The notes under the pieces were generated by a model. That model was given only the letters and a program-made list of their open reading frames with translations, was not told the DNA's origin and searched no databases. A stretch of DNA of 64,000 nucleotides, from NCBI GenBank assembly GCA_022393335.1, contig JAJEKB010021191.1:961646-1025645 (forward strand), read 5' to 3'. Position 1 is the stretch's first letter. Every line of letters begins with the position of its first letter. Of this stretch, positions 35,003 through 47,544 are shown piece by piece. The stretch is from Macrotrachela quadricornifera (Eukaryota > Rotifera > Eurotatoria > Philodinida > Philodinidae). The translations under genes and the position numbers were made by a program.

Positions 35003-38000
35003 TTATACAGAAGTTGTTTGATTTTCTAATTGTTTCGATTTTGTTTTAAGCAATTTTGAAGCATGATGAGTCTAAAAAATGAACAAACGAAATGTATCAT
35101 TGAAAAAAAAATTCCGATTAATTTTACTTGTACTAATGAAAAATGTTTGAGATTATCGGGATCAGTCGAAACTCTACAGAGTTTGTCATTTCTACCAGCA
35201 AGCATTTGAGCAAGACGACGATGCGGATATTTTGGTGTTGATAAATGTTCTGTATGTGGTGAAAAATATTTTCCAGCTGCTTCAACAATTGATTCTCCTA
35301 TTGTGCTATTTCTTTCATCACTATTCGTAGATAAATGTCTTTGAATTGGAGAACTTGATTCCTTTTGTGCAGCTATGATATTTTTACGACGTATGCGTTG
35401 TTCTGGTGTTGATGGTTGAGATTGTAAGATTTCTTCACTAATTAACTTTTTCTTTGGCTCAAAATAAGCAGCTAAAGCAAACTAAATTAAAAAAATACAA
35501 TTTGTTTTTTTTTTCATTTTCAAATTGAATACTTTTATTAAATCAAATGGAAAAAACCAAATAATATTCCATAACCAAACAATTCCAGCCCATGTCCAAC
35601 CACAACCTTGAACATTTGCAAATCCCCAATTTCCATAAACAGCAATTATTGTTGCAATAATTTGTGCTAATGTAAAAGCAAATATTAACATAAATGATGG
35701 ACGATCAAGAAAAAAGAATGTTCGAGTACGTGTTATAAATATTAATGCTTGACTCATAACTGAAGATTGTAAATAAATAATTGAATTTAATATAGGATCA
35801 TTCCAACCAGGATTAGATCCATCTAATGGACGATATTGAATTTTTTCAACACCAAATTTATCTTGAAAAAATGATGTTTTTATAATTATAGTAAAAAATG
35901 TAACTGTTAATATTGCTGAATATATTCCATAAACAGTTGCATGGACAAATACATCTGATAATAACCATCTTGTTGGATACGGAGATGGATTAACACGATC
36001 TTTTGATATTGTCATCATTGTAGCATTATTAAGAAGAGTAAGAACAAGTAACTATACAAACAAAACAAATAGTTTTTTTTTATAAAATAAAATATTTTTT
36101 TCATTACCATAAATGATGGAAAATCAAATTGAAAAGCAAAAAGAAGTATTGAATAACCAACTAATAGATGAACTGTCATAGAAGATGTATAAACAGAATA
36201 ATTTCTCATACATTGAAATATTTTTCGTGCACTAAGAATAGCTTTTTATTCAAAAAAGAAAAAAATATATAAATAAAGAATTTTTCTCTTTTTTCTTTAC
36301 CTTCAATAACAACTGATAAACCAGGTTCAGTTAAAACAATATCAGCTGCTGAACGTGCTGCATCTGATGCATCAGCAACAGCAATTCCAACATTAGCTTT
36401 TTTTAATGCAGGTGCATCATTAACACCATCACCAGTCATTGCAATCATATGACCCATATTTTGTAATCTTTCAACTATTTCATATTTATGTTCAGGATAA
36501 ACACCAGAAAAACCATCAGCATGTAATATTAAATCATCAATATCTTCATAAGATGAATTTTGTGGTGGACCATCTTTAAGAACTTTAGATAAATACATAT
36601 TATCACCTATACCAAGACGTCGTCCTGTTTCTTTTGCAATAGCTAATTGATCACCAGTTATCATTTTAACTTTAACACCTAAAGATATTTTTTTGTTTTC
36701 AATCTAATTTTTTAATAAGAAAAAAAACAAATTTTCTTTACCTAATTGAATAGCACGATCAATCGTTTCTTTTGTATCACTACGTGGTGGATCATAAATA
36801 GGTAAAAGACCAATTAATTTAAAACCATTTCCTATTCCATCAATATCATCTTCAATGGCAACAGCTAATGATCGTAAACCTCGTTCAGCAAATTCATTAA
36901 CATCTTTTTGTACTTGATCAATAAGTTCATCTGTTTTATCTCGTGTACATAATTCTAATATAATACGTGACATTCCTTTTGTGATATGATGTATTTTTTC
37001 ATCATTTAGAGTTTTATATGTTATTGCTGTACGTTTATCTACAGGATTAAATCTTTATAAAAGAATTTTATTTTTTATATGTAATTAATCATATATTTAA
37101 ATTAACTTACGGTTTAAAATCTAATTCTTCAATACCATCACGTATTTTTTTGATATCACCAAATGCTTCAGTTATACAAGTATCACTAAAAAAAAAATAA
37201 TTGAAAAAAAAAATTATTTTTTTCAAGAATATTATTTGAAAATTACATAGCATCTTGATGTTCCATACGTGATGCCATAGCTGCATAATGAATTATATCA
37301 TTAGGTTCAATATCAGAATATTGTTTTATATTTTCTCTATCAATAACAAGTTTATTTAATGTTAATGTACCAGTTTTATCTGAACATAAAATCGTCACAG
37401 CTGCAAGTTCTTCAACAGCTGATACATGTGTTACTATAGCTTTTTCTTTAGATAATTGTCTTGCACCTAAAGCTAATGTTACTGTTAAGACTGTTGGCAT
37501 TGCTGTCGGAACACCACCAACTAAAGTTACTATTAAATTATTCATACCACGTCGATATTCATATCGAAAACCAACACTAAACAAATCAATATATATATAT
37601 ATTAAAATGATTTTCTTCTTTAGAATACATACTACATAACCAATATTTGAGCAATTATAAATACTATAATCCAACATATGCAAAACATTCCAATACGACC
37701 CATAACTCTTTGTAAATGAGCAGTATCATCATGATTACCTACTAAACCAATTGTTTTTCCCATAAAAGAATATTTTCCAGTACCGATTACTATATAAAAA
37801 AAGAAAAATGATTTCTCTAGTTAAAAGATTAAAATAGAAATTAACTAATAGCTTGAGTTTCTCCTTGTTTACAAATTGCACCAGATAAAATTTCATCACC
37901 AATTTGTTTTTTTACAGGAAGTGATTCACCAGTTAATGCTGATTGATCCATTAAAAGATGTCCATGTACCGCTAAATAAATTCAAATTCTTTTATATATT

Positions 38001-38736
38001 TTATTCCTTGAAAAAAAAAGAAATCTTCTTCTTACCAATAATTCGTCCATCAGCAGGTACAACATCACCTAATTTAAGACTTATAATATCTCCTGGAACA
38101 AGATCAGATGCATCAAGAATCTTCCATTCACCATTACGTTTAGTTTTAGCTTGTGGAGCTAATGATGCTTGTAATGATTTAACAGCATTTCCAGCATTTC
38201 GTTCTTCCATAAAACTTATTGTTGCATTAACAAATAAAAGTAGAACTATTCCAACAAAATCTTGCCAATTGGGTGGTTTTCCACCACCATTTGATAAAGC
38301 AATAGAAACAATTGCTGCTATTTCCATTACCCAAGATAATGGATTCCACATATAAGAAAAAAATTTTAATATTGGATTTCTTTTCTTTTGTTCGATTTTA
38401 TTCGGTCCAAACTATAATTTAAAATGATAAAATTATAATAAATAAATAAAAAAAAATAATTTTACCTTTTCAAGTCGTTCAATAACTTGATCGTCATTTA
38501 AACCATCACGTGATGACCTTTTATTTAAAAAATAATTATTTTTTAATACAAATTTTTAAAGATAAATAAAAAAAACAAAACTTGTTAACATACTCAAGTA
38601 ACTTAAATATATCTTTTTCTTCCATTTTTGAAAAATCATATTTATCGCCTTCGTATAAATCCTCGACTGTTATAGTCTTTAAGGGATTTTCTGGAATATC
38701 TATTATTATAGATTTATCAATGGACTTTTCTCCCAT
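35003..38736 (-). CDS. P-type IIIA (plant/fungal-type) ATPase, copy A
   Basis: Thirteen exons with small GT..AG introns give 1007 aa in frame: 38594-38736, 38466-38517, 38036-38411, 37846-37971, 37633-37789, 37247-37576, 37111-37185, 36742-37052, 36301-36678, 36108-36241, 35533-36051, 35128-35481, 35003-35071. Order of blocks is that of plasma-membrane H+-ATPases: [29 protein letters not shown] (204-207), PTAMPT in M4, DKTGT with phosphorylated Asp351, [12 protein letters not shown] (531-533), [10 protein letters not shown] (605-614), ten predicted membrane segments. The catalytic cycle residues are intact. In M6 the conserved N-D pair is N-N (Asn703), and an M5 Arg is His674. The long C-tail (about 140 aa) lacks the plant 14-3-3-binding end. 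I start at ATG 38736 (MGEKS); no ATG lies further upstream in frame. This class is not native to animals, so ancient horizontal transfer is likely. Confidence 0.9.
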
Positions 38737-38975
38737 TATTTTTCTTCGTTTCAACGTTTTTTTAATCTAAAATAACAAATAATATTATCATTTATATGAA
38801 ATGAAAGATCATCAAAAATTGAGTTTAGTCATTTTAAATAGTAAGGGTTATGAAAATTTACTTGACACCTAAACTGAAACCGTGTTTTCATCATATTCAC
38901 TTCAGTGGATAGCCAGTAACTTTCCGTTAGTTCTGATTCCTTTTATTCATATTCTTAATATCAACAATATCTAAC
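38737..38975. other. 5' flank of ATPase copy A
   Basis: Minus-strand upstream region, TTTTAG preceding a short A-rich leader; a non-coding first exon with acceptor near 38767 is possible. Matched in copy B up to about 54360. Confidence 0.35.
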
Positions 38976-39092
38976 AAGGATGTCCGTTTAGCATTATATT
39001 AATTAATTTAAATTACAAATATTTTCATTTTAAAATCGTAACAGAAAAGTATTGATGTTAGTGTATTAATTCAATGTTAAGCGGACATCCTT
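38976..39092. mobile_element. MITE, AAGGATGTCC ends (copy A orientation)
   Basis: AAGGATGTCCGTTTAGCATT at the left and AATGTTAAGCGGACATCCTT at the right form a terminal inverted repeat of about 20 bp. Total 117 bp. The equivalent in copy B starts at 56120 but its interior is in the opposite orientation (see findings). Confidence 0.75.
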
Positions 39093-41036
39093 AATACTTA
39101 GTATTCATTATGCTGTTGAGTAGATCTTAAAAAAAAATAATACTTACGTTTTAAATCTGAGCGAGTAACAGAAATCTAGCAGTCCTCTTGTTACTGTATG
39201 AAGATGTATGTATGTCTCTGATCAGTCAATATGTATATCTATCCTATTCTATTCCCTTAACATTCTTCTTATTGGACACGCTTCATTAACAAGTTACACT
39301 TGTATACGGTCATATTATTATTCTCTCTTTCCTATAAACTTAATACTTTCGTTCATATTCTTGTTGTATGTAATCACTTTTATCATCTCTCTCTCTCTTT
39401 CTTTTCTCCTCTTTTCTAGCCTCTTACGATTGACCTGATCGTTCAAAGAGAGAGGATGAAACTAAAAGAGAAGAATTGACTTAGAGAGAATGAATAGTGA
39501 AATTGTTACAAATAAAGTTTGACTTTACAATCACTTCTTTGATATAGTAAAGTCTAATTTGTTAGACATCAGCAAGATTTTACTGGAATTTGATTGTCTT
39601 CTTTTTGTTCTTACTTACCTTCACTTGTACACATTCAAAGTAATATAGAATAAGAAGTTTGTTTATAAGATAAATGACAAGGTGCTTGTAATGAAGAACT
39701 GAAACGAATGAGTATATAAAAATAACAGCAGGTATTTAAAAGGTATATGAAATCAAGGCCTAATTTATATTGCGCAAAACTGTCTATTTATACTATATAT
39801 TCTCTTTTTTTATAAATAGAATGTCTATTCTTTTTTCAGGACATTTTTGTTGAAAATGCTATAATTTTGATAATATAGCTCTGATAGAATATTGATTGTA
39901 GGACTCAACGAACCTGAATTTTTATACGATTTCAAAGGCTCAAAAACCAATAAAATATGAGAAAATTGATTTAAATCGAGTTCAACAGAATAAAAGTTAT
40001 TCATGAATAATGGCGAAAATTTCAATCAATATTTCTAATAAGAACAAATTGAGTTTTTCAAAAACTATTGTAAATTAGCTGATTTTTGCATCATTCTATG
40101 CAGTAAATATTCCTCGTATCAAAAATATAAAAATTGACTGAACAAGATGGAAAATAATAAACATCTTTGAAAAAATGTTTTTATTAGGAATATAATATGT
40201 ACAAAATTTTTTAAATTATATTTGTCAAGAATTGATCTACGTTCAATGTCTGAATTACAGTGCAAAACTGTATTATGACATCATGGATGCACATTGTAAA
40301 GACTAGATCACCAATGAAGCAGATATGAATCATGTGTACTCTCTGTACATAATGACGACATTTTTCTTTTTCGTTCTTTCGTTTATAATATTGAGGCTAA
40401 TACCTATATGGTTTTTTTGTCCTCAAAGTTCAACATATATTTGTCCTCGTAGGACAAATTTAAACAAAATGACTCACGTTTAATAATAGTATTTCAAAAC
40501 TCAATTATAAATTTATATCAATACAAATATTTTTCTCGAATATCAAATATACAATAGAAGACTTTTAACAATGTGATCATTATCAAATTAATTCTCTGCA
40601 TCTATGATAACTGTTAATGAAGTATTTGGAAAGCTTTAAAAGGAATAGCTTCTCTCAAACGTTCAGTCCACAGTTGTAAATATTTTACTAATATTTCAGT
40701 TTAAGATTTTGCTTTGAGACATATTTCATTAAGAGTTAAATACTCAGGGATTTTTAACTAAAAGAATATTTTCTTGTTAAAAAATGAAAGTTTCAAGAAA
40801 ACGAAAATTTCTTCGATGTTTCGGGTGAGAATACCAACGTTAGATTTCTTTGTATATAGACATTATTATTGTGCTATTAAGGCCCTCTTAGAAAAGCCAA
40901 TTTTCCTAATAAACTTCGAAGTCGAGTTTTTACCATAGAAAGATCCACTGTGACTCAGGCAGACAAAAATTTTCATAAACGCGTTTAAACGCACAGTTGG
41001 GGACCGCGACTGTGGGCTAAACACGCTCAATAATAA
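39093..41036. other. Upstream region conserved in both copies
   Basis: No gene seen. Contains a CT-rich microsatellite (39389-39410) and long blocks conserved with 56650-58890 (for example TCCTCGTAGGACAAATTTAA near 40446 and 58303). A CAGGCAGACAAAAAT block at 40957 resembles a Tc1-type end. Confidence 0.45.
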
Positions 41037-41043
41037 AAAATCA

Positions 41044-41162
41044 AAAACGACGTTTTTCGCGCAGAATTGGCGCTTTTAGAGCGTTAAAACACTAAAAATC
41101 TGACTTTTTCAGCGTTTTAACGTTCTAAAACTGCCAATTCTACGCGAAAAACGCCGTTTCTA
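41044..41162. repeat. Strong hairpin, copy A
   Basis: Two arms of about 50 bp: AACGACGTTTTTCGCGCAGA, ATTGGCGCTTTTAGAGCGTT are mirrored by AACGTTCTAAAACTGCCAAT and CTACGCGAAAAACGCCGTTT around a short loop. The homologous hairpin in copy B is 58899-59016. Confidence 0.75.
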
Positions 41163-41498
41163 AAAAAATCTATAGTAGTTGTCTACTATTCTAGTTGTCA
41201 ATAAGTTTATATGAGTATCACAAAAAATGAACCATCTATTCCAGAGTGTTTATCTATTTTTACAAAAGATTCTAGTATTAAGTATTGATTTTCTATAAAC
41301 CATTAAATTAATAGTAGCCACTTGCTAAGGATCCTTGGAAATTCGAAAGAAAACTATTTTTCTCGTGGTAACTATACTTACCCTCACCCTCTATAATATT
41401 TCTTAAATTTTGTAGAGAATAAGATTTATTATGTTGTTAATCATAACTACTTCAGTTTATTGAAGGGTTTTGATTGATATGTAATAATAGATTGTAAA

Positions 41499-41543
41499 CA
41501 TTCCTGATGAAGACTGTAAGCAGCAGTGGAAACGCGTCGTGGT
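41499..41543 (+). ncRNA. Hammerhead-ribozyme-like motif, copy A (decayed)
   Basis: CTGATGA at 41504-41510, stem II GACT..AGT, GAAA at 41529-41532, then CGCGTC followed by GTGG. Compared with copy B it joins the 5' half of the first motif there to the 3' half of the second. Stem I pairing is poor (two mismatches), and the closing base pair of stem II is lost, so activity is unlikely. Confidence 0.5.
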
Positions 41544-41729
41544 GGTTCTATTTGTTTAAACTCAACCTCACACCCTACTATAGACAATACTACATACATA
41601 TCCTCGTAAATCAAAGAAAATAATATTGTATATGGGAAAAACAAAACAAACTAATTAGCTCGTAATCATCCATCCTCCGATAATATGAAAAAGATGCTAG
41701 TAAAACAATAATCACTAAATATAGACTAA

Positions 41730-42910
41730 CCCATGTCATCAAAATCGCGTGAAAATCGGCGATTAATCGCCAAAATTGGCGATTTTTGCCGATTTTTTTT
41801 CCGATTTTTTTTAAAAATCGCGATTTAATCGCGATTAATCGCCAAAATTGGCGATTTTTGCCGATATTTTTCCGATTTTTTTTTAAAAATCATAATTAAT
41901 CGCCAACACTGGCGATCTTTGATGATTTTATTTTCAATTTCTCATGATTTTAATAATATAATGCAATTTTCAAAATTCTAGTTCCGATAATGCCCACTGG
42001 TGCTAATGCTTCAATCTAAATAAAAGACATGATTACTTTATAAATAAAACTTACCAATTTATATTGATATTAGTGTTGATCTAAATAAAGAAGAAATATT
42101 TATTTTATAAATAAAACTTACCAATTTATATTAGTATTGTCGTTGAGCTGAATAAAAATAAAATATTCATTTTATTAATAAAATTACTTACTGTGATCAA
42201 TATTGCCATCGATCTAAATAAAAATATTTTTTTTTAATAAATAAAAATTACTTACTGTGATCAATATTGCCATTGATCTAAATAAAAATATTTTTTTTTA
42301 ATAAATAAAAATTACTTACTATGATCAATATTGCCATTGATCTAAATAAAAATATTTTTTTTAATAAATAAAATTACTTACTGTAATTCATATTGTCATT
42401 GGTCTAAATAAAAATAAATATTCTTTTATAAATAAAATTACTTACTGAAATTGATATTGCTATTGATCTAAATAAAAATATTTTTTTTTAATAAATAAAA
42501 ATTACTCACTGCAATTGATATTGCCATTAATCAAAAGAAAAATAATTTTTTATAAATAAAATTATTGTGATTGATCCCATGTCATCGCAATCGAGTCTTT
42601 TTGGCGATTAATTGGGATAGTCTAAGAACGTATATGTTCTTGGATTATCGCGATTAATCGGCGATTTTTTTTAATTATAAGAAAATCGCCGATTAATCGC
42701 GATTAATTGCCGATTTTTTTTTAACTACTAGAAAATCGCCGATTAATCGTCGATTAATCGCGATTAATTGCCGATTTTTTATTAACTGATAGAAAATCGC
42801 CGATTAATCGCGATTAATTGCTGAAATTTTTGCTCAAATCGCGATTAATCGCCGATTTTTTAGAAAATCGCGATTAATCGTCAAAAATGACCCGATTTTG
42901 ATGACATGGG
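41730..42910. mobile_element. 1181-bp element, CCCATGTCATCAAAATCG ends
   Basis: Present in copy A and cleanly absent from copy B (empty site at 59748-59753), so both edges are exact. Ends CCCATGTCATCAAAATCG and CGATTTTGATGACATGGG (the right end shows one CG/CCG variation). Flanked by AA, consistent with a 2-bp duplication. Outer zones are repeats of GCGATTAATCGCCGATTTTT; the centre (42000-42560) is about eight tandem units of 64 bp (AATAAATAAAAATTACTTAC type). No coding sequence. Confidence 0.8.
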
Positions 42911-43019
42911 AAAAAAGCTAAATTTTATTTAGAGTATCAATAGAAACAAACGAAAATCCCGAAACTAAACTACACAATATTGAACGACATTTTTCTTTTT
43001 TGTAAATAAAAGGATGATT

Positions 43020-43267
43020 TTATGTAAATTCATGAAAGAAAGTTTCGTAAATGAATTTGGAAAAATTACACACAGGATGCACGTGGATTATACCATCGTG
43101 GTAGGTACGTATACACCACTCTTCTCGTTTGTTAAGTTTCTTATCGACAAGTGCCAAATACGAGAGTCGTTGTGGTTCGTTCTTGTCGTATTTGAAAAGC
43201 GCCAAATTGGGATTATCAGGTTCGCAATCATAGCTTGTACTTAATGCCGTGACGGAACCGAAGGCAT
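43020..43267 (-). pseudogene. Orphan last exon of secreted-protein gene
   Basis: 248-bp exon with an intact acceptor (TTTCAG|ATGCC) and an open frame to a TAA, reading DAFGSVTALSTSYDCEPDNP through FFHEFT. Almost identical to the third exon (59861-60108) of the gene at 59861-61571, but copy A has none of the upstream exons: beyond 45278 the homology stops. It therefore cannot make the complete protein and is a by-product of the duplication. Confidence 0.8.
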
Positions 43268-43302
43268 CTGAAACAAAGAAAATATTCAGTTTTTCAAAGT
43301 AA

Positions 43303-45153
43303 CTATTCAGCAGTGTCCAAAAATGGTGATGAAGGTACGTTTTTGAGTATAGAATGATAGAGAAAATTTTCTTTTTGTATAATGAGATAGAGAAAGCGAA
43401 GCTCTATTTTTCTATAGTATTTGGTAATACTTCAACTAATATAAACGTAATAAAATTTTCACCAAAACTGTTTTTTGTGCAAAACTCAACTGTTGAATGG
43501 GTCGCAATGAATCGTCGCGTTTCTAATCGATTTTTATCCGAAAGTTATGTGTACTACAAAAAGTGTATGAGAGACAAAAGTCATTCTCGAATGTCTGAAA
43601 GCAAAATTATTATGAGAAATCTTTTCAATGAGTACGATTTCTGTTGACTGCCGCTCATCCGAAAGAATCTGGATCCAATACAACTCATTTTTAAACTCTC
43701 CGCCTTTATTTAACCGAAGACGATTATATTTTCCATAGTTTAGTCTTTATTGGTCATTGTTCAATCGGTGAGACTTCGACGCAAATGGAATACAGATTCG
43801 AATTTTGTGACCCAAAAACCTTGGAGTATCATATATGTGGTCGTAAGATGTAGCTCTAATTGTGACTCAACGAGATCGCTGATAACATTGAAATCACTTC
43901 CTGCATAATAAGGTTTGTCATATAGGCAACTCAACCCTCTTTTTTTTATATATTATATGCGATTTTGTAGCTCATGGAATTGTCTATCGAAAGGTATATG
44001 ATAAATACGCTTTTATACGAATTTGATAGAAGTGTTTTGCGAGAACGGCGATACGTCATTCGTCTCATAAAATAAAAATTCTATTTTTGAATGAGTTTTT
44101 AAATTTTTCTCCAAGTGGCATATTTAAAATAATTTTAGTGACATTGATCAATTCAAAGATCGTCTGGATGGAATGTCACCCTGCCAACCTCTTCTCGTCC
44201 TTTTCTATAATACTAACTCAATATTGATTATTCTCTGAGTGCAGAGAACTGTTACAGAAAGAGATATGACATTAAGCACGACAAATGTTGACTTCAGTGA
44301 AATTCACCCGAATGCCCTGATTCTGACCCTCTGAATAATGCTTACTTCGTCTCGACCTTCCCTTAGACTTAGAAATCTATCATAAAAAGTTTGGTGACAG
44401 CAGCTATTACAAAGAATGAATGCATGGCGAATAGACAGAAAAACAAATAAACTTGTCTTCCTTATATACACAGAAAAGTATGGACATTTTTTCTGTAACT
44501 CAACAATGATATAACTGATGGGACTCATCCTCGAACTCGGCCAAGAGATTGATTGGACAAAATTGTGTACAAAATTTCATTACAATTGAATTAATCACTC
44601 AGGAGTTATCATATAAGCGATCGGACGGTCGGACACATTGACCTATCTTATAGCGTACTCACTTTTTTGAGTACACAGAAACGAAGTATACCATACGATA
44701 TAGCGTGAAAAGCTCTACAGTTTCCAAAGAACAAATTTTTAGTTGTGTTCTTTTTGCTTTTAAAATTCTTTACGATCAATTCTTAACATTGCGTAAGTTG
44801 ATCGTACCAAATTTCACTCTTTTTATAAAACAAGTAGCATACAAAAAGAAAATAAGTCCTCCGTTGTAAATTGTATGGCATTTCACGCTGCTCTTTATAG
44901 TACACTTCGTTTTTTAATAGAACTGATCACAAAAAGCAACGATTCATTGCGGCCCACTCATTAGTTGAGTTTTGCACAAAAAACAGTTTTGGTGAAAATT
45001 TTATTACGTTCATATTAGTTGAAGTATTGCCAAATACCGTAGAAAAATAGAGCTTCGCTTTCTCTCTCTCATTATACAAAAGAAAAATTCCCTCTATCAT
45101 TCTATACTCAAAAACGTACCTTCACCACCACTTTTGGATACCACTAACCTAAG
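43303..45153. mobile_element. 1.85-kb inverted-repeat element, copy A
   Basis: Left arm 43312-43500 (GTCCAAAAATGGTGATGAAG, GGTACGTTTTTGAGTATAGA, CAAAACTGTTTTTTGTGCAA) is mirrored at 44955-45150, ending CCACTAACCTAAG. It contains two copies of the GCGTGAAAAGCTCTACAA-like box (44695-44720 and 44871-44893). In copy B only the left 50 bp remain (60138-60190). No supported gene inside; small open frames occur by chance. Confidence 0.7.
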
Positions 45154-45375
45154 TTATAACACGGTAGTCTCTTATAAATTGTTGAGCAAAACTTGTTATC
45201 AGAACGAACAAAAATATAGTCTTTCGTAGCTACTAACAGTTTTTCAGAGATACATGAAATAATAAAAAAATAATCCCACCCATGTAACTAAAAAACCAAA
45301 CACATTTCATGTAAATGGTTATTTTCAAAATTTTCATAATTTAAATGGTGATTTTTAAAATTTTCATCAAAAAAA

Positions 45376-45800
45376 TTGCATGACTTTATTTCTCTCAAAA
45401 GTCACCAAAGTCATCACATTACTTTCATTATTTTTACATCAATATCATCCGATGATTTTGATTACTTCGGAAAAATCGAAATCATTACATTATTTTCATT
45501 ACTTTTACATCAATTTCATTCGATGACTTTGATTATTTCGGAAAAATCAAAATCATTGCATTATTTTCATTACTTTGACATCATTTTCATCGCAGGATTT
45601 TGTTTATTTTGAAAAAATAAAAATCATTAGATTATTTTCATCACTTTTGCACAAGTTTCATCCATGACTTGGATTATCTGAGAATATCAGAATCATTACA
45701 TTAGTTTTGATTACTTTTACATCATTTCCACCGCATGATTTTGATTACTACGGAAAAATCAAAATCATTAGATTACTTTCATTACTTTATCATCGTTTTC
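45376..45800. repeat. About 71-bp tandem repeat
   Basis: Five to six units of about 71 bp, each with GATTTTGATTACTTCGGAAA, AATCATTACATTATTTTCAT and ACTTTTACATCA. Copies diverge by several substitutions. Confidence 0.75.
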
Positions 45801-45885
45801 ATCGAATGACTTTGGTGTGAAATACATCATGTGTCACGATGTTTTTTAAAAAATTCACCAGGAAAATGATGAATTTAGAGTACAT

Positions 45886-46285
45886 NNNNNNNNNNNNNNN
45901 NNNNNNNNNNNNNNNNNNNNNNNNNNNNNNNNNNNNNNNNNNNNNNNNNNNNNNNNNNNNNNNNNNNNNNNNNNNNNNNNNNNNNNNNNNNNNNNNNNNN
46001 NNNNNNNNNNNNNNNNNNNNNNNNNNNNNNNNNNNNNNNNNNNNNNNNNNNNNNNNNNNNNNNNNNNNNNNNNNNNNNNNNNNNNNNNNNNNNNNNNNNN
46101 NNNNNNNNNNNNNNNNNNNNNNNNNNNNNNNNNNNNNNNNNNNNNNNNNNNNNNNNNNNNNNNNNNNNNNNNNNNNNNNNNNNNNNNNNNNNNNNNNNNN
46201 NNNNNNNNNNNNNNNNNNNNNNNNNNNNNNNNNNNNNNNNNNNNNNNNNNNNNNNNNNNNNNNNNNNNNNNNNNNNNNNNNNNNN
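45886..46285. other. Assembly gap, 400 N
   Basis: Run of 400 unknown bases. The predicted frames that cross it have no meaning. Confidence 0.99.
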
Positions 46286-46739
46286 CGACATCTGTCTTTA
46301 CAAATACCCTTTTCAATGTTTTCTAGAGAGAGTTCTATGTGTGAGAACACACAAAATCTTATGCCTCAGTTTTCTAGCAGAAATTAACTTTCTTACTCTA
46401 CCCAAGTAATCAAAACATGACAAAAAATTGATGACTTTTATGTAAAAAACACGAAAAAAATGACATTTTTTTGATGAAACTGGCATAAAAATCGTTGATT
46501 TTCATTTTCATCAGTTACATTTGATGATTTTGATTTTTAATCAAAGTCATCAAGTGATATTGATTTTTAGTCAAAATCATCAAATGACATTGATTTTTAG
46601 TCAATGTTTAACCAAAGTCATTTGATGGTTTTGATTAAAAATTAAATTCATGAAATGCAACTGATGAAAATTTTCATTTTAATCAATACAAATGGGAAAC
46701 ATCGATTTTTATATGTATTTGATCAGAAAAAATGTTATT

Positions 46740-47530
46740 TTTTTAATTTTTTAGTTGCATTGGTGTCTCTCCTTTAAATCATGTAGCTCTTTTACTGTTC
46801 TAATTGCCTTTAGTCTTGCTAGTGCGTTTTGTCTCCGTATGCTTTTTTTGCGTCCTACAATTCTTATATATTTAGTCCCTTTACTCTCTCTTGTCTTATT
46901 TTCTTCTACTGTTTAGAGAAATTTGCTTTCTTTAGTGTCTTCAGAGTTTCTAACTATTTTGCTGTTTTCTGATTTTAAGCGTTTTGAGTTCGTTCACTCC
47001 TTTTAGTATTTTCAATCCTTACAAACTCTTTAGTCGATTTAGTCTTTATATCTATTCTAGATGTTTTAATGCCATTAGGTTTTTTACCCATTGTACTCTC
47101 TTTATCTCTCTTACTTACTTCAAGCGTTTTAATCTCTTTTCCTCTTTTTAGTTCATTTTCGCCTTCAATCCGTTTAAACCCTATGCTGCTTTATTAGTTT
47201 TTCTGTTCTGATCTGCTTGAGTTCTTTTTATTTTATTCAATTCCTTGATTAAAATTAGTAAATGAGTTACGGACTGAGTAGAAGAGATAGATGGTAGACT
47301 AAGATAAAGCAATTCCCCTTTTTGATCGATGCTCACAGTGCGCAGCGCAGTAAACCTGATCTTTGAATAAAGACTTAATCAAAGTATGTCAGCTAAGTCT
47401 ACATGTAAGTCCAGAAGGAAATTATTGAAACTCATTTTATTTTTGGTTTCATTTCGTGAGTCGACACCACGATATATTTCAGTCGTATTATAATTGAAGT
47501 TCTCGTTTCATACGTTTCAAATAATATGTG
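46740..47530. other. Pyrimidine-rich spacer, no gene
   Basis: Plus-strand T/C-rich stretch with many TTTAGT/CTTTTAGTC variants (46780-47240), similar in style to 14690-14860. No gene. Confidence 0.4.
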
Positions 47531-47544
47531 AAAGAGACATAAGT

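Larger units (their letters stand above)
34680..45278. repeat. Segmental duplication, copy A
   Basis: Matches copy B (about 50200-60258) in the same orientation and order: ATPase gene, upstream block with the AAGGATGTCC MITE, CT-rich promoter-like tract, hairpin, hammerhead-like motif, terminal exon of a secreted-protein gene. The offset grows from about 15.6 to 17.5 kb and falls to 15.0 kb as indels accumulate. Homology ends precisely at 45278, where a CCCATGTAACT element begins. Exons are better conserved than introns and spacers. Confidence 0.85.

Noticed and set aside
43354..43647. 97-codon frame inside the copy A inverted-repeat element
   Set aside because: Its first part lies in the palindromic arm, and no transposase or other family motif is present.
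45799..46387. Long frames of unknown residues
   Set aside because: They span the 400-N gap and have no coding information.
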